From Leptospira sp. GIMC2001 (GTDB taxonomy: Bacteria; Spirochaetota; Leptospiria; Leptospirales; Leptospiraceae): a stretch of DNA of 64,000 nt. Of this stretch, positions 1 to 7,525 are shown piece by piece; positions within the stretch are counted from its first letter, which is position 1; every line of letters starts with the position of its first letter. The notes under the pieces were generated by a model, which worked only from the letters and a program-made list of their open reading frames with translations, was not told the origin of the DNA and did not search any database. Position numbers and translations under genes: made by a program. The DNA is taken from assembly GCF_028462125.1 (NCBI RefSeq), contig NZ_CP115468.1:2473559-2537558 (forward strand). Reading direction: 5' to 3'.

Positions 1-80
1 CTCACTCACTCACTCACTCACTCACTCACTCACTCACTCACTCACTCACTCACTCACTCACTCACTCACTCACTCACTCA
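1..80. repeat. Tetranucleotide tandem repeat (CTCA)20
   Basis: Twenty perfect head-to-tail copies of CTCA run from the first base of the window to position 80, then break into related but degenerate sequence (ccgaccaacc). The plus strand of the repeat has no G. The array touches the window edge, so the true copy number may be higher. It lies about 157 bases before the start of the glycosyltransferase gene and is too far upstream to change its reading frame, but a length change could affect upstream promoter geometry. Confidence 0.95.
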
Positions 81-192
81 CCGACCAACCCAATCAGATA
101 AATAAAAATCCTTAGAAGTTAATCAATAAGGCATAAAATTTATATTTTTTATATTTTGCATCGATAAGCATAAGTCATAACAGTGATTAAGC

Positions 193-221
193 TTGAGAGA
201 TTTCGATTGTTTATATATTTT
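193..221 (+). promoter_or_regulatory. Possible sigma-70-type promoter for the GT22-like gene
   Basis: TTGAGA (193-198) is followed after 17 bases by TATTTT (216-221), 17 bases before the ATG at 238. The -35 box matches the consensus at five of six positions and the -10 at four of six. In such AT-rich DNA this can occur by chance, so the call is weak. Confidence 0.25.
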
Positions 222-237
222 ATGTTAAAGTAAGAAA

Positions 238-1722
238 ATGAAAATACTTCGACTCACGCTACTTTACGTTAAGCCAATCTTTCAATCGCATGCTTGGATC
301 CTAATTAGTTCCGCAGCAATGATTCCGTTAATAATCGTTAGCATATATTATTCGAAAGGGTTCAACTGGCCTGATGAAATTTTTCAAACGATGGAACTTG
401 CCTATCATATAGTTACCGGCAGAGGGAATATCGCCTGGGAATTTAAAGATCGAGCTAGATCAGTTCTCTATCCCCAAATGCTTTCAATTTGGATAAGATT
501 CATTTATTTGTTTTCGAAAAATCCTATAGTTCTATTCAATTCCACACGTGCAATGCTTGCTGCAATATATTTCTGCGCAACTCTCTCAATCGCATACTAC
601 TATCTGCAACATTCGAAATCCGAATCAAAAATTTTCAAAAACGTAAAATTAATAGTTTTTTCTTTTATATACATTTTATTTCCTTTAAACTATTATTTCG
701 GTTTTCGAACCCTAACTGAAAGCATTACCACATCCATAATTTTATTCTCAATATTTCTAATTCAAATTCGGGTTGAAAAATTCAATCAGAATATTTTGAT
801 ACCAGGATTCTTATTGGGTTTAACTTATGGATTACGATTTCAAATGGCTATTTTTTTTCTGGTTTATTCAGTATTACTAATATATAAATTATGGACTCTA
901 GGTTTAAATAAGGCAATTAAACAATTAATATTAGGACTCATTTTCGGGTTTTCAATCTATTTAATTTCCGATTTTGTTTATTATGGAATGCCATTTATTT
1001 CATCCATTAACTACTTTAAAGTGAATATTTTGGAAGGTGTAGGTGCGCAATGGGGAACCAGTCCGTTCTACTTTTACTTTGAACAATTCAATAGGTATTT
1101 AAGTGCTTTATTGTTATTTTTGATTCCAGGCATCTATTTCAATTTCAAAAAGTTCTATCCGATCATTGTTGGAACTGCTGCCTTTATACTAGTCCATTCT
1201 ATGGTTGCTCACAAAGAGCTTAGATTCATATTTTTCAGTTTTCCAATTATACTTTTCTTTATTATCTCAGGAATCTACGAAATTTTCAATCTTATAAATC
1301 AAAAATTCAAGAAATTGGCGATTGTTTATCTAGTAACTATAATAATAAGTACTATGTATCTATATTCGATCATACTTACAAAAAAAATTCAATGGAACTT
1401 TCTCAATGATAATTTACAATTATTTTTACAGGCAGAGAGGAATGGGGTAAACGACAACTCTCTCATAACAATTCAGGATACTTTTGCTTGGGGAGCAGGT
1501 TATGTTTATCTTGGTCCAAATTTTACCGGAGATATTTTTTTTAAGGATATGAATAAAAAATCAAATAATGAAATAGAGAATTATTTAACTCAGCACAAGA
1601 TAATAAACATTCTTATCAAAAGCCACAGTGAAGATACTTTTTGTGAAACTTTTGGTTATTGCAAAACATTATTAACCATTGGTGAATACTCTTGGATTAA
1701 AAAAGTAGAAAAAATCAATTAA
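238..1722 (+). CDS. GT22-family (Alg9/PIG-B-like) membrane mannosyltransferase
   Basis: A 494-residue polytopic membrane protein with roughly ten hydrophobic segments. It carries the landmarks of the GT-C family GT22: an acidic pair in the first periplasmic loop (PDE, residues 45-47), a following EFKDRARS..YP segment (about 68-79) and the HKELRF motif (325-330), which matches the HKExRF signature of the eukaryotic Alg9/PIG-B mannosyltransferases. Such enzymes transfer mannose from a polyprenyl-phosphate donor on the outer face of the inner membrane. The acceptor cannot be told here; a lipid or surface glycan is an inference. It is a single gene, not visibly in an operon, and its 3' end faces the minus-strand gene that follows. 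Bacterial members are uncommon but known. Confidence 0.75.
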   Translation: MKILRLTLLYVKPIFQSHAWILISSAAMIPLIIVSIYYSKGFNWPDEIFQTMELAYHIVTGRGNIAWEFKDRARSVLYPQMLSIWIRFIYLFSKNPIVLFNSTRAMLAAIYFCATLSIAYYYLQHSKSESKIFKNVKLIVFSFIYILFPLNYYFGFRTLTESITTSIILFSIFLIQIRVEKFNQNILIPGFLLGLTYGLRFQMAIFFLVYSVLLIYKLWTLGLNKAIKQLILGLIFGFSIYLISDFVYYGMPFISSINYFKVNILEGVGAQWGTSPFYFYFEQFNRYLSALLLFLIPGIYFNFKKFYPIIVGTAAFILVHSMVAHKELRFIFFSFPIILFFIISGIYEIFNLINQKFKKLAIVYLVTIIISTMYLYSIILTKKIQWNFLNDNLQLFLQAERNGVNDNSLITIQDTFAWGAGYVYLGPNFTGDIFFKDMNKKSNNEIENYLTQHKIINILIKSHSEDTFCETFGYCKTLLTIGEYSWIKKVEKIN

Positions 1723-1789
1723 GAAGGTATTTATACTTACCCAAAATTACAAATACCAATAATCATTAAAAATTTTGATCAACCTGATC

Positions 1790-3193
1790 CTATTTTCCCT
1801 TGATCAATTGATCAAAGTCGCGAATTAATTCATCCTCAGAACCAATTATTCCCTTCCCTTGACTGTAATTTTTCACGTCTTCTAAATTCGCCCAGATTCC
1901 TGATTCAGATTCGCGTATAATGTTTTCAAATTGTTTACATATACTTTCGGTTTTACAATTGCGAATAGAAATGATATTTGCTGAGTCAGATGCCCATCTG
2001 AATGGATAACTCTGGTTACTAACTTCAAAACTCTCAACCTTATCATCTCCGTCCCAATCTTCGAACACATAACGCGTATTATCCCCAGCAAGTAGAGTAA
2101 TTCTCTTGCCTTTACCGGACGGATTGTCTTCTTTGAGTATCCTAGATCCAGTTTCATTTTTTCTTGTATAATTGTATTTGAATTTTCTCAAGTGAGCATC
2201 TAGCAATCTATCCACAAGAGTTTTATAAATCTCGGTATAACGACTTGAAACAGCTTTCTCCTCTCCGATATCTCTTTTTTCGAGATCAATATTTCTTGCC
2301 GACCTTGAATAAGAGAAATAATCTAAAATTCCGTCAATATTATTGTCATAGAAATTCTTTTCATTCCATTCGCCTGGATTCTGAACTTCGGGAACTGGTG
2401 TTCTGGATCTATTCGTTGCATTGCCATCACTCACCTTGCTCTCTGACTCTGCGGGTTTTCCTGCAGAAGATCCATTGTCGACTTTGCTCGGATTTGTATT
2501 TTTTTCCGAGTCTGATTTAGGTATTGAGTCAGAATTTTTATTGTCTGCCTCTTCGCTTTTGTCCTTGGTAGCTTCGGTCGACAAAGCTTGAGTCAAGAAA
2601 TCAATTCGATCTTTGATTTCCAACTCTATGGATTCAGATGCTTTCTTAGCTTTAATATGATCAGGGCTCTCTGAACCAGAGAATTTATTGGCTCTATATT
2701 CATTAGCGTTGGCTTTTTTCCGTTCGAGGTCTAGGGTTCGATAGACATTATCATATTTCATAAACAACGAATGAAATTGCCTATCAGTCTGGTTGCTTCC
2801 TTTTCTAAATTCCTCAGGTTGGCTTGCTAATTTACTTTTTTCTTGCTCGATATCTCGAAATTCCTTGAGCCAGGCTCTCCTTGTTCGATACTCTGCAACT
2901 AACTTTTGATATGCGTTAATTTTTCGATTCACATCCATTCGATCATCATACCCATCACGAAAAATATAAGTTTGCGAATCTTTTATAACCACTAGACTTG
3001 CAAGTGAAGGATCAAGTTTAGGGTCAGATCCATTCAATCTTTTGCCTTCGCTATCAATGTTATGAATATAATGAAATGCTATTCTATCATCTTCAAACCT
3101 TGATATATTCTTCATTGTTGGTGCAACTTCCACAGACATCAGTTGGGAAGAAATCAGAATAGCACCTAGGAATTGAGTGATAGATAATTTCAT
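1790..3193 (-). CDS. Secreted protein of unknown function with Asp-rich (calcium-loop-like) motifs
   Basis: 467 residues with an N-terminal signal peptide (about residues 1-22). I do not recognise a named family. A charged helical stretch (about 95-205) precedes a Ser/Asn/Lys/Glu-rich low-complexity linker (about 205-270). Three Asp-rich loops stand out: residues 80-87 (DGYDDRMD), 283-291 (DNNIDGILD, a perfect DxNxDGxxD calcium-loop pattern) and about 379-387 (DWDGDDKVE). The first and third each follow a similar strand (TYIFRD / RYVFED), suggesting that an N-terminal module is repeated at the C terminus. It is the last gene of the minus-strand run, 15 bases after the GerMN-like gene. Calcium binding is inference. 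Confidence 0.6.
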   Translation of the reverse strand: MKLSITQFLGAILISSQLMSVEVAPTMKNISRFEDDRIAFHYIHNIDSEGKRLNGSDPKLDPSLASLVVIKDSQTYIFRDGYDDRMDVNRKINAYQKLVAEYRTRRAWLKEFRDIEQEKSKLASQPEEFRKGSNQTDRQFHSLFMKYDNVYRTLDLERKKANANEYRANKFSGSESPDHIKAKKASESIELEIKDRIDFLTQALSTEATKDKSEEADNKNSDSIPKSDSEKNTNPSKVDNGSSAGKPAESESKVSDGNATNRSRTPVPEVQNPGEWNEKNFYDNNIDGILDYFSYSRSARNIDLEKRDIGEEKAVSSRYTEIYKTLVDRLLDAHLRKFKYNYTRKNETGSRILKEDNPSGKGKRITLLAGDNTRYVFEDWDGDDKVESFEVSNQSYPFRWASDSANIISIRNCKTESICKQFENIIRESESGIWANLEDVKNYSQGKGIIGSEDELIRDFDQLIKGK

Positions 3194-3208
3194 AACATTC
3201 TCCGTTTT

Positions 3209-4027
3209 CTATTCTTTATCAATGTCGGCAAAGGATGCAAATAATCCAGTCTTCGTAGGATTTTTTCCATCTATCCGAAACATTACATTTTGAATCTTTG
3301 GAAAATTTGCCTTGATAGTCTGCGAAATGCAGGATAATGCAAGATTTAGATTTTTTATCTTTTTTTCTTCTATTTCTCTTTGCGTTTTGGAATCGATAAA
3401 ATTGGCAGGAGCCGAATAGTAGCTTTCTGTATCTTCAACTTCCGATTCTTCATCAATCATCTCTTCGCCTCTTGATTTGGCGTATCTGTATTTGGAAAGT
3501 TCTTTCTCAATCTCCCGACTTGAGAAATCCAACACTAAAACTTTTCCATCATCTATTATCCAGGAACTCAATAGGGCAACAGATAGATTGGGAAGCTTTT
3601 TTAGACTCGAGCTTCCAATATCACTAGTTATCGAATCCATTTTAGAGTGGTATGGAGGGCGACCAACTTCTTCTATTAGCTTTAAAATATCTTCTCTATC
3701 ATTCGATACTTTCAGAACTTTTCGTACGGATAAGTATGTTTGTGATTCTCCATCAGATACATATACAACGGCTTCTACTCTTGGATCGGATATTGGAAGT
3801 GCAAAAACTTGAAAGGGAATCAATAGCCTAAAAGGATTCTTATCAACCAAGAAGGAAAAACTTATGAATATTATAAATGATATCCACATAGTGTATAAAA
3901 ATAAAAATTTTCTAGGAACTTCACCTTTTGAATCAATAGCAATTTCATAGAAATTCTTCCATTTCAATTGAATCCAAATCCAAAAATCTTTAAATGCTTT
4001 ATTTATTTTATTCTTTTCCATCGCCAT
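3209..4027 (-). CDS. GerMN-domain-like membrane-anchored protein
   Basis: 272 residues with a short cytoplasmic N terminus and one transmembrane segment (about 42-62). The extracytoplasmic region has the layout of the GerM/GerMN fold: VEAVVYVSDGES and a VRKVL strand, a short helix followed by GRPPY, an IIDDGKVLVLDFS strand pair, and a final helix ending NFPKIQNVMFRIDGK. GerMN domains accompany cell-wall amidases and sporulation/division proteins in other bacteria, and here the gene overlaps the 3' end of the amidase gene by 20 bases, so a shared peptidoglycan role is likely. Two in-frame ATGs (4027 and 4021) are possible; the first is kept. The region between about 180 and 220 is acidic linker. 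Confidence 0.6.
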   Translation of the reverse strand: MAMEKNKINKAFKDFWIWIQLKWKNFYEIAIDSKGEVPRKFLFLYTMWISFIIFISFSFLVDKNPFRLLIPFQVFALPISDPRVEAVVYVSDGESQTYLSVRKVLKVSNDREDILKLIEEVGRPPYHSKMDSITSDIGSSSLKKLPNLSVALLSSWIIDDGKVLVLDFSSREIEKELSKYRYAKSRGEEMIDEESEVEDTESYYSAPANFIDSKTQREIEEKKIKNLNLALSCISQTIKANFPKIQNVMFRIDGKNPTKTGLFASFADIDKE

Positions 4028-5111
4028 AAGACTGAATCCCTCGAATGATACTTTTGATAATTCTATTTTGTAATTTAGCCGAGTTCAAAAAAATCGACTC
4101 CTTTGGATGAGATAAGTAACCCATTTCAATCAAGACTGCAGGCATCAGGCTTCCGCGCAATACAGAAAAATCAGCTTTTTTAACTCCTCTTGATGGAATG
4201 AGTGATCCAATTCCTTTTTGAAATTCCGTGTCGATCCGATCCGCAAGATTTTTGGATCTCCTCTGAACTAAACTAGACATCATACCTGCTTGAATATTGG
4301 AAATGGGTGATACATAATTAGAAGTCAAAATTTTATTTTCAAGTATCGCTAGTTCTCTTGCCTGCTCAGTCGTTGGTGTCTGAGAAAGATAATAGATTTC
4401 GTAGCCACTTGGTTTATTCGAAAGTGAAGCATTGCAATGAAGGGAGATAAACACAGCTTCTTTTGTATCCTTCAATAATTTATTGGCTAGGACTGATCGC
4501 TCTTCAAGTGGAATAAATACATCTTTATCTCGAGTAAGGTAGACGACCATCTCGGGGTATTCTTTGCTTAATGCTTTTGATAGACCGATTGCAACTTTGA
4601 GAGAAATGTCTTTTTCGTTATTGCCCTTTGTATCCGAAGTACCTGGATCTTTACCACCATGACCTGCATCAATTACAACTGCTCGGATGGGAAGAAATCC
4701 TTTACCAGCATCCTTTGATCTTACTTCTAATGCTAAAGTTTGATCTCGGAATTGATAAAATATTTCATAAGGTATGAGGTTGACTATAATCGCTTCAGCA
4801 AGATCTGGAGGAATAAAAGTTTTCCCTTTAGAATAGATTACCTTAAGCGGAATCTTTATGACCTTATTATCTAATATGTAAAAAGAAGAGCTGGAACGAA
4901 ATCGCAACTTTGCTCCGTTCCCATTCACTTCAGTCAATAAAATATTGTGATCAGATTGAACTTTAAGCTCTGGAAGAACTGTTATCAAGTCTTCCAGAGT
5001 GATATATGAATTCTTACCGTATGTTTTTAGAGTGACCGACTCAGAATAAACATTACACGGCAAGAAAACAATAAAGATTAGCGTCCAAAAAGAGACTTTA
5101 CCTTTGCCCAA
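4008..5111 (-). CDS. N-acetylmuramoyl-L-alanine amidase (Amidase_3)
   Basis: 367 residues: signal peptide (about 1-23), a stalk domain of about 90 residues resembling copper-amine-oxidase-N/AMIN-type wall-binding modules, then a zinc amidase domain from about 143 to the end. Zinc and catalytic residues are visible: DAGHGGKDPG (His151), NEKD (Glu166), HCNAS (His225) and the catalytic Glu in the C-terminal EMGYLSHP motif. It cleaves the amide bond between MurNAc and L-Ala in periplasmic peptidoglycan, for cell separation or remodelling. The start codon lies inside the 3' end of the helicase gene (34-base overlap), so the two are co-transcribed and probably translationally coupled. Confidence 0.9.
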   Translation of the reverse strand: MGKGKVSFWTLIFIVFLPCNVYSESVTLKTYGKNSYITLEDLITVLPELKVQSDHNILLTEVNGNGAKLRFRSSSSFYILDNKVIKIPLKVIYSKGKTFIPPDLAEAIIVNLIPYEIFYQFRDQTLALEVRSKDAGKGFLPIRAVVIDAGHGGKDPGTSDTKGNNEKDISLKVAIGLSKALSKEYPEMVVYLTRDKDVFIPLEERSVLANKLLKDTKEAVFISLHCNASLSNKPSGYEIYYLSQTPTTEQARELAILENKILTSNYVSPISNIQAGMMSSLVQRRSKNLADRIDTEFQKGIGSLIPSRGVKKADFSVLRGSLMPAVLIEMGYLSHPKESIFLNSAKLQNRIIKSIIRGIQSYGDGKE

Positions 5112-6715
5112 ATTGACTTCTTCGCTTCTTTATCTTTTGATCTTACTTCTTCGATATCAAATAAATTCCTTCTAGATTTATCAACTTTCGAATTGGAATT
5201 TGACTTTTGGTGGAATTTATTATCATTCCGATTTTTATTATTCTTGGAATTACCATTCTTCGCATAATCAGAGTTTGTCTTACTGGCTTGATTGTGATTT
5301 CGATCAGAGAAAGACTTTTTACCTTTGGAATCTACCGTTTTATTAGATTCTCTTGGCTCACGAGGAGCGCGTGCATCCCTTGGCTCTCTTGGAGTTCTAC
5401 TGTCCATTCCTTGGTTACGACCATCTCGAGAAGGTTTTCCATCTCTCGAACGATTGTCCCTAAATGATTTCCCTCCGGAATCCCGTCCTGATTTTTTATA
5501 AACAGGATCCGCACTTGCATCATTTAAGCTCTTCATGATTGCTGGATCGTCTGGAACGAAAGCTTCAAAATCGCCTTCTGGAAAAGTCAATAAATTATCT
5601 TCTACAGCTTGAACAGGAATGTTTACTTTGAGATATTTTTCTATTCTTTCCAGTTCTGGATAATCGTTCTCAGAACAAAAACTGATCGATCTACCTTTTC
5701 TCCCAGCTCTTGCTGTTCTTCCAATTCGGTGAACATAATTTTCTGAATCCATCGGAAGGTCAAAATTGTAAACTACGTCAATATTTGCGACGTCGATACC
5801 CCGAGATGCAACGTCTGTTGCAACCATGATTTTGTATTTACCTAACTTGAAATCCTTAAGCAGTCGAATTCTTTTTTTCTGATCAAAATCAGATGATAAC
5901 CCTGCAGTAGAAATTCCATATTTATGCAAGGTTCGAATGATCAATGGAATATTGGATTTATAATTCGTAAAAATAAATCCTAAACCTTCCATATTATCTT
6001 GTAAGATCAAATTCACCAGATAAGGCAATCTTTCTTCTCGGCCAAGATGGTATAGTTTCTGCTCAATTCTTTCGCTAATTAGTTTATCAGCATCGACTTG
6101 AACTTCAACCGGTTCATTCAAATATTTATAGGCTAGTTGTATTACTTCGAAAGATAGAGTCGCTGAGAAAAGCATAGTCTGCGAACGATCTTTACATTTG
6201 TGAAATACGTATTTGAGATCCATAACGAATCCCATATCGAACATTCTGTCCGCTTCGTCGATGATCACAATCTTAACTTGTGTTATGTCTAGATTTCTAG
6301 ATTTGACAAAATCAATCAACCGACCAGGCGTTGCGACAATAAGTCCTGGATTATTGCTAAGCGATTCTTCTTGGCCTTTGTAATCTGTTCCGCCGATAAT
6401 AGTCGCAACACTGTAGCCTGTGCCCTTTAATAATTTAGTTCCTTCTTCCGCAATTTGTATAACAAGTTCTCTTGTGGGAGCGAGTGCTAGGATAAAAGGT
6501 TTACCTGACGTAGGTCGATCAGTCAATAATTTCTGAACTGCAGGAACCAAAAAGGCAAGTGTCTTGCCAGTTCCAGTCTGAGCAAGTCCAGTGAGGTCTC
6601 TGCCCGTCAGTGCAAAAGGGATTGCTAGCTCCTGTATTTTTGTTAGGTTGATGAAACCAGAGTTACTCAAATTTTCTTGTAGCTCTGGCAATAGTTCTAA
6701 TTCTTTAAATTCCAT
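5078..6715 (-). CDS. DEAD-box ATP-dependent RNA helicase (RhlE/CshA type)
   Basis: 545 residues. The two RecA-like domains (about 1-370) show all standard motifs: Q motif region (TKIQELAIPFAL), AQTGTGKT (Walker A), PTRELVIQ, TPGRLIDF, DEADRMFDMGF, SAT, and HRIGRTARAGRKG. It unwinds structured RNA, probably in ribosome assembly or mRNA turnover. The last 160 residues are low-complexity and basic, rich in Arg, Asp, Ser and Asn with repeated PREPR and SRDGR-like units, a typical RNA-binding tail. The ATG is four bases after the methyltransferase stop. Confidence 0.93.
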   Translation of the reverse strand: MEFKELELLPELQENLSNSGFINLTKIQELAIPFALTGRDLTGLAQTGTGKTLAFLVPAVQKLLTDRPTSGKPFILALAPTRELVIQIAEEGTKLLKGTGYSVATIIGGTDYKGQEESLSNNPGLIVATPGRLIDFVKSRNLDITQVKIVIIDEADRMFDMGFVMDLKYVFHKCKDRSQTMLFSATLSFEVIQLAYKYLNEPVEVQVDADKLISERIEQKLYHLGREERLPYLVNLILQDNMEGLGFIFTNYKSNIPLIIRTLHKYGISTAGLSSDFDQKKRIRLLKDFKLGKYKIMVATDVASRGIDVANIDVVYNFDLPMDSENYVHRIGRTARAGRKGRSISFCSENDYPELERIEKYLKVNIPVQAVEDNLLTFPEGDFEAFVPDDPAIMKSLNDASADPVYKKSGRDSGGKSFRDNRSRDGKPSRDGRNQGMDSRTPREPRDARAPREPRESNKTVDSKGKKSFSDRNHNQASKTNSDYAKNGNSKNNKNRNDNKFHQKSNSNSKVDKSRRNLFDIEEVRSKDKEAKKSIWAKVKSLFGR

Positions 6716-6718
6716 TTT

Positions 6719-7525
6719 TTACTTCTTTTCTGCAATAATTTGAAAGGTGTCTCCGTAGCATAAAACATCGGATATCCACTTGTAGCCGGGGTTCGGTAAA
6801 TAACCTTTCCAACCTTTATCCCGGTCTGGGTGATGAGAGAGTGGTTTTTTTAGTTTTAGGTGCAAGTCCAAGCAATTCAAGACTTTTTTCAAGGAACGGT
6901 GATCGTAATCAAAAAAATGGTCACTGGGATGTGTCTCAAACCACTGTTTTGGGTTAGTTTGAAAAGTTGGACCATAGAAACTTGGTAAGGCAAGAATCAA
7001 TCCACCTCCTTTCCTTAACAAAGAAGAAATTTTGATCCAAATCTCCATTATCTCTGGAATATGTTCCAAGGTAAAAAACGATGCTACGACATCCCATTTT
7101 TTTTCACTGGAATTGAAATCAAGTAAACCGCCTTTGAACACAGAAAGTTTCAAAACATCCGTCGAATAACGATATCCTTCGTTTGAGATTTCAATACCCT
7201 CAACTTGAAATCCTCGTTTCCTAGCCTCATCCAAAAAAAATCCAGTTGCCGATCCTATTTCGAGTAAAGATTTATTCTTTAGATCATCTGATCTCCAACC
7301 CATAACTTGAATCAAAGAATCCAATCTAGAATTTGCAAGCTTTCTTAGATTTGCCTCGTCTTCATAATAAGTCTTGTTGTATTGATTCTTGTATTCCTCA
7401 AGAAAATATCTATCTTCATAATCTCGTGTCTTAGCCTTAATAAATCGATGTACACCCGTTAGTCTACATACTTCTATCCATTCAGGAAATTCTGAACTCG
7501 GAAGAAAATCAAAAGCGATACTCAG
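6719..7525 (-). CDS. Class I SAM-dependent methyltransferase, apparently starting at CTG
   Basis: The Rossmann core is clear: LLEIGSATGFFLDEA (motif I), an acidic strand end (VEGIEIS), WDVVASFFTLEHI and a GGGLILALPSFYG strand. The only conventional start in frame, a TTG at 7324, would remove about 67 upstream codons that read as typical family sequence (RDYEDRYFLEEY followed by NQYNKTYYEDEANLR). No ATG, GTG or TTG exists between the upstream stop at 7556-7558 and that TTG. A CTG at 7523-7525 sits six bases after a strong GGAGG and overlaps the stop region of the TPR gene, giving 268 residues. Substrate unknown; family members methylate lipids, quinones or sugars. A sequencing error that removed an ATG is the alternative. 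Confidence 0.75.
   Translation of the reverse strand: MSIAFDFLPSSEFPEWIEVCRLTGVHRFIKAKTRDYEDRYFLEEYKNQYNKTYYEDEANLRKLANSRLDSLIQVMGWRSDDLKNKSLLEIGSATGFFLDEARKRGFQVEGIEISNEGYRYSTDVLKLSVFKGGLLDFNSSEKKWDVVASFFTLEHIPEIMEIWIKISSLLRKGGGLILALPSFYGPTFQTNPKQWFETHPSDHFFDYDHRSLKKVLNCLDLHLKLKKPLSHHPDRDKGWKGYLPNPGYKWISDVLCYGDTFQIIAEKK

Noticed and set aside
1..80. CRISPR array or telomere-like end
   Set aside because: The unit is four bases with no spacers; it is a simple tandem repeat, and no Cas gene is nearby.
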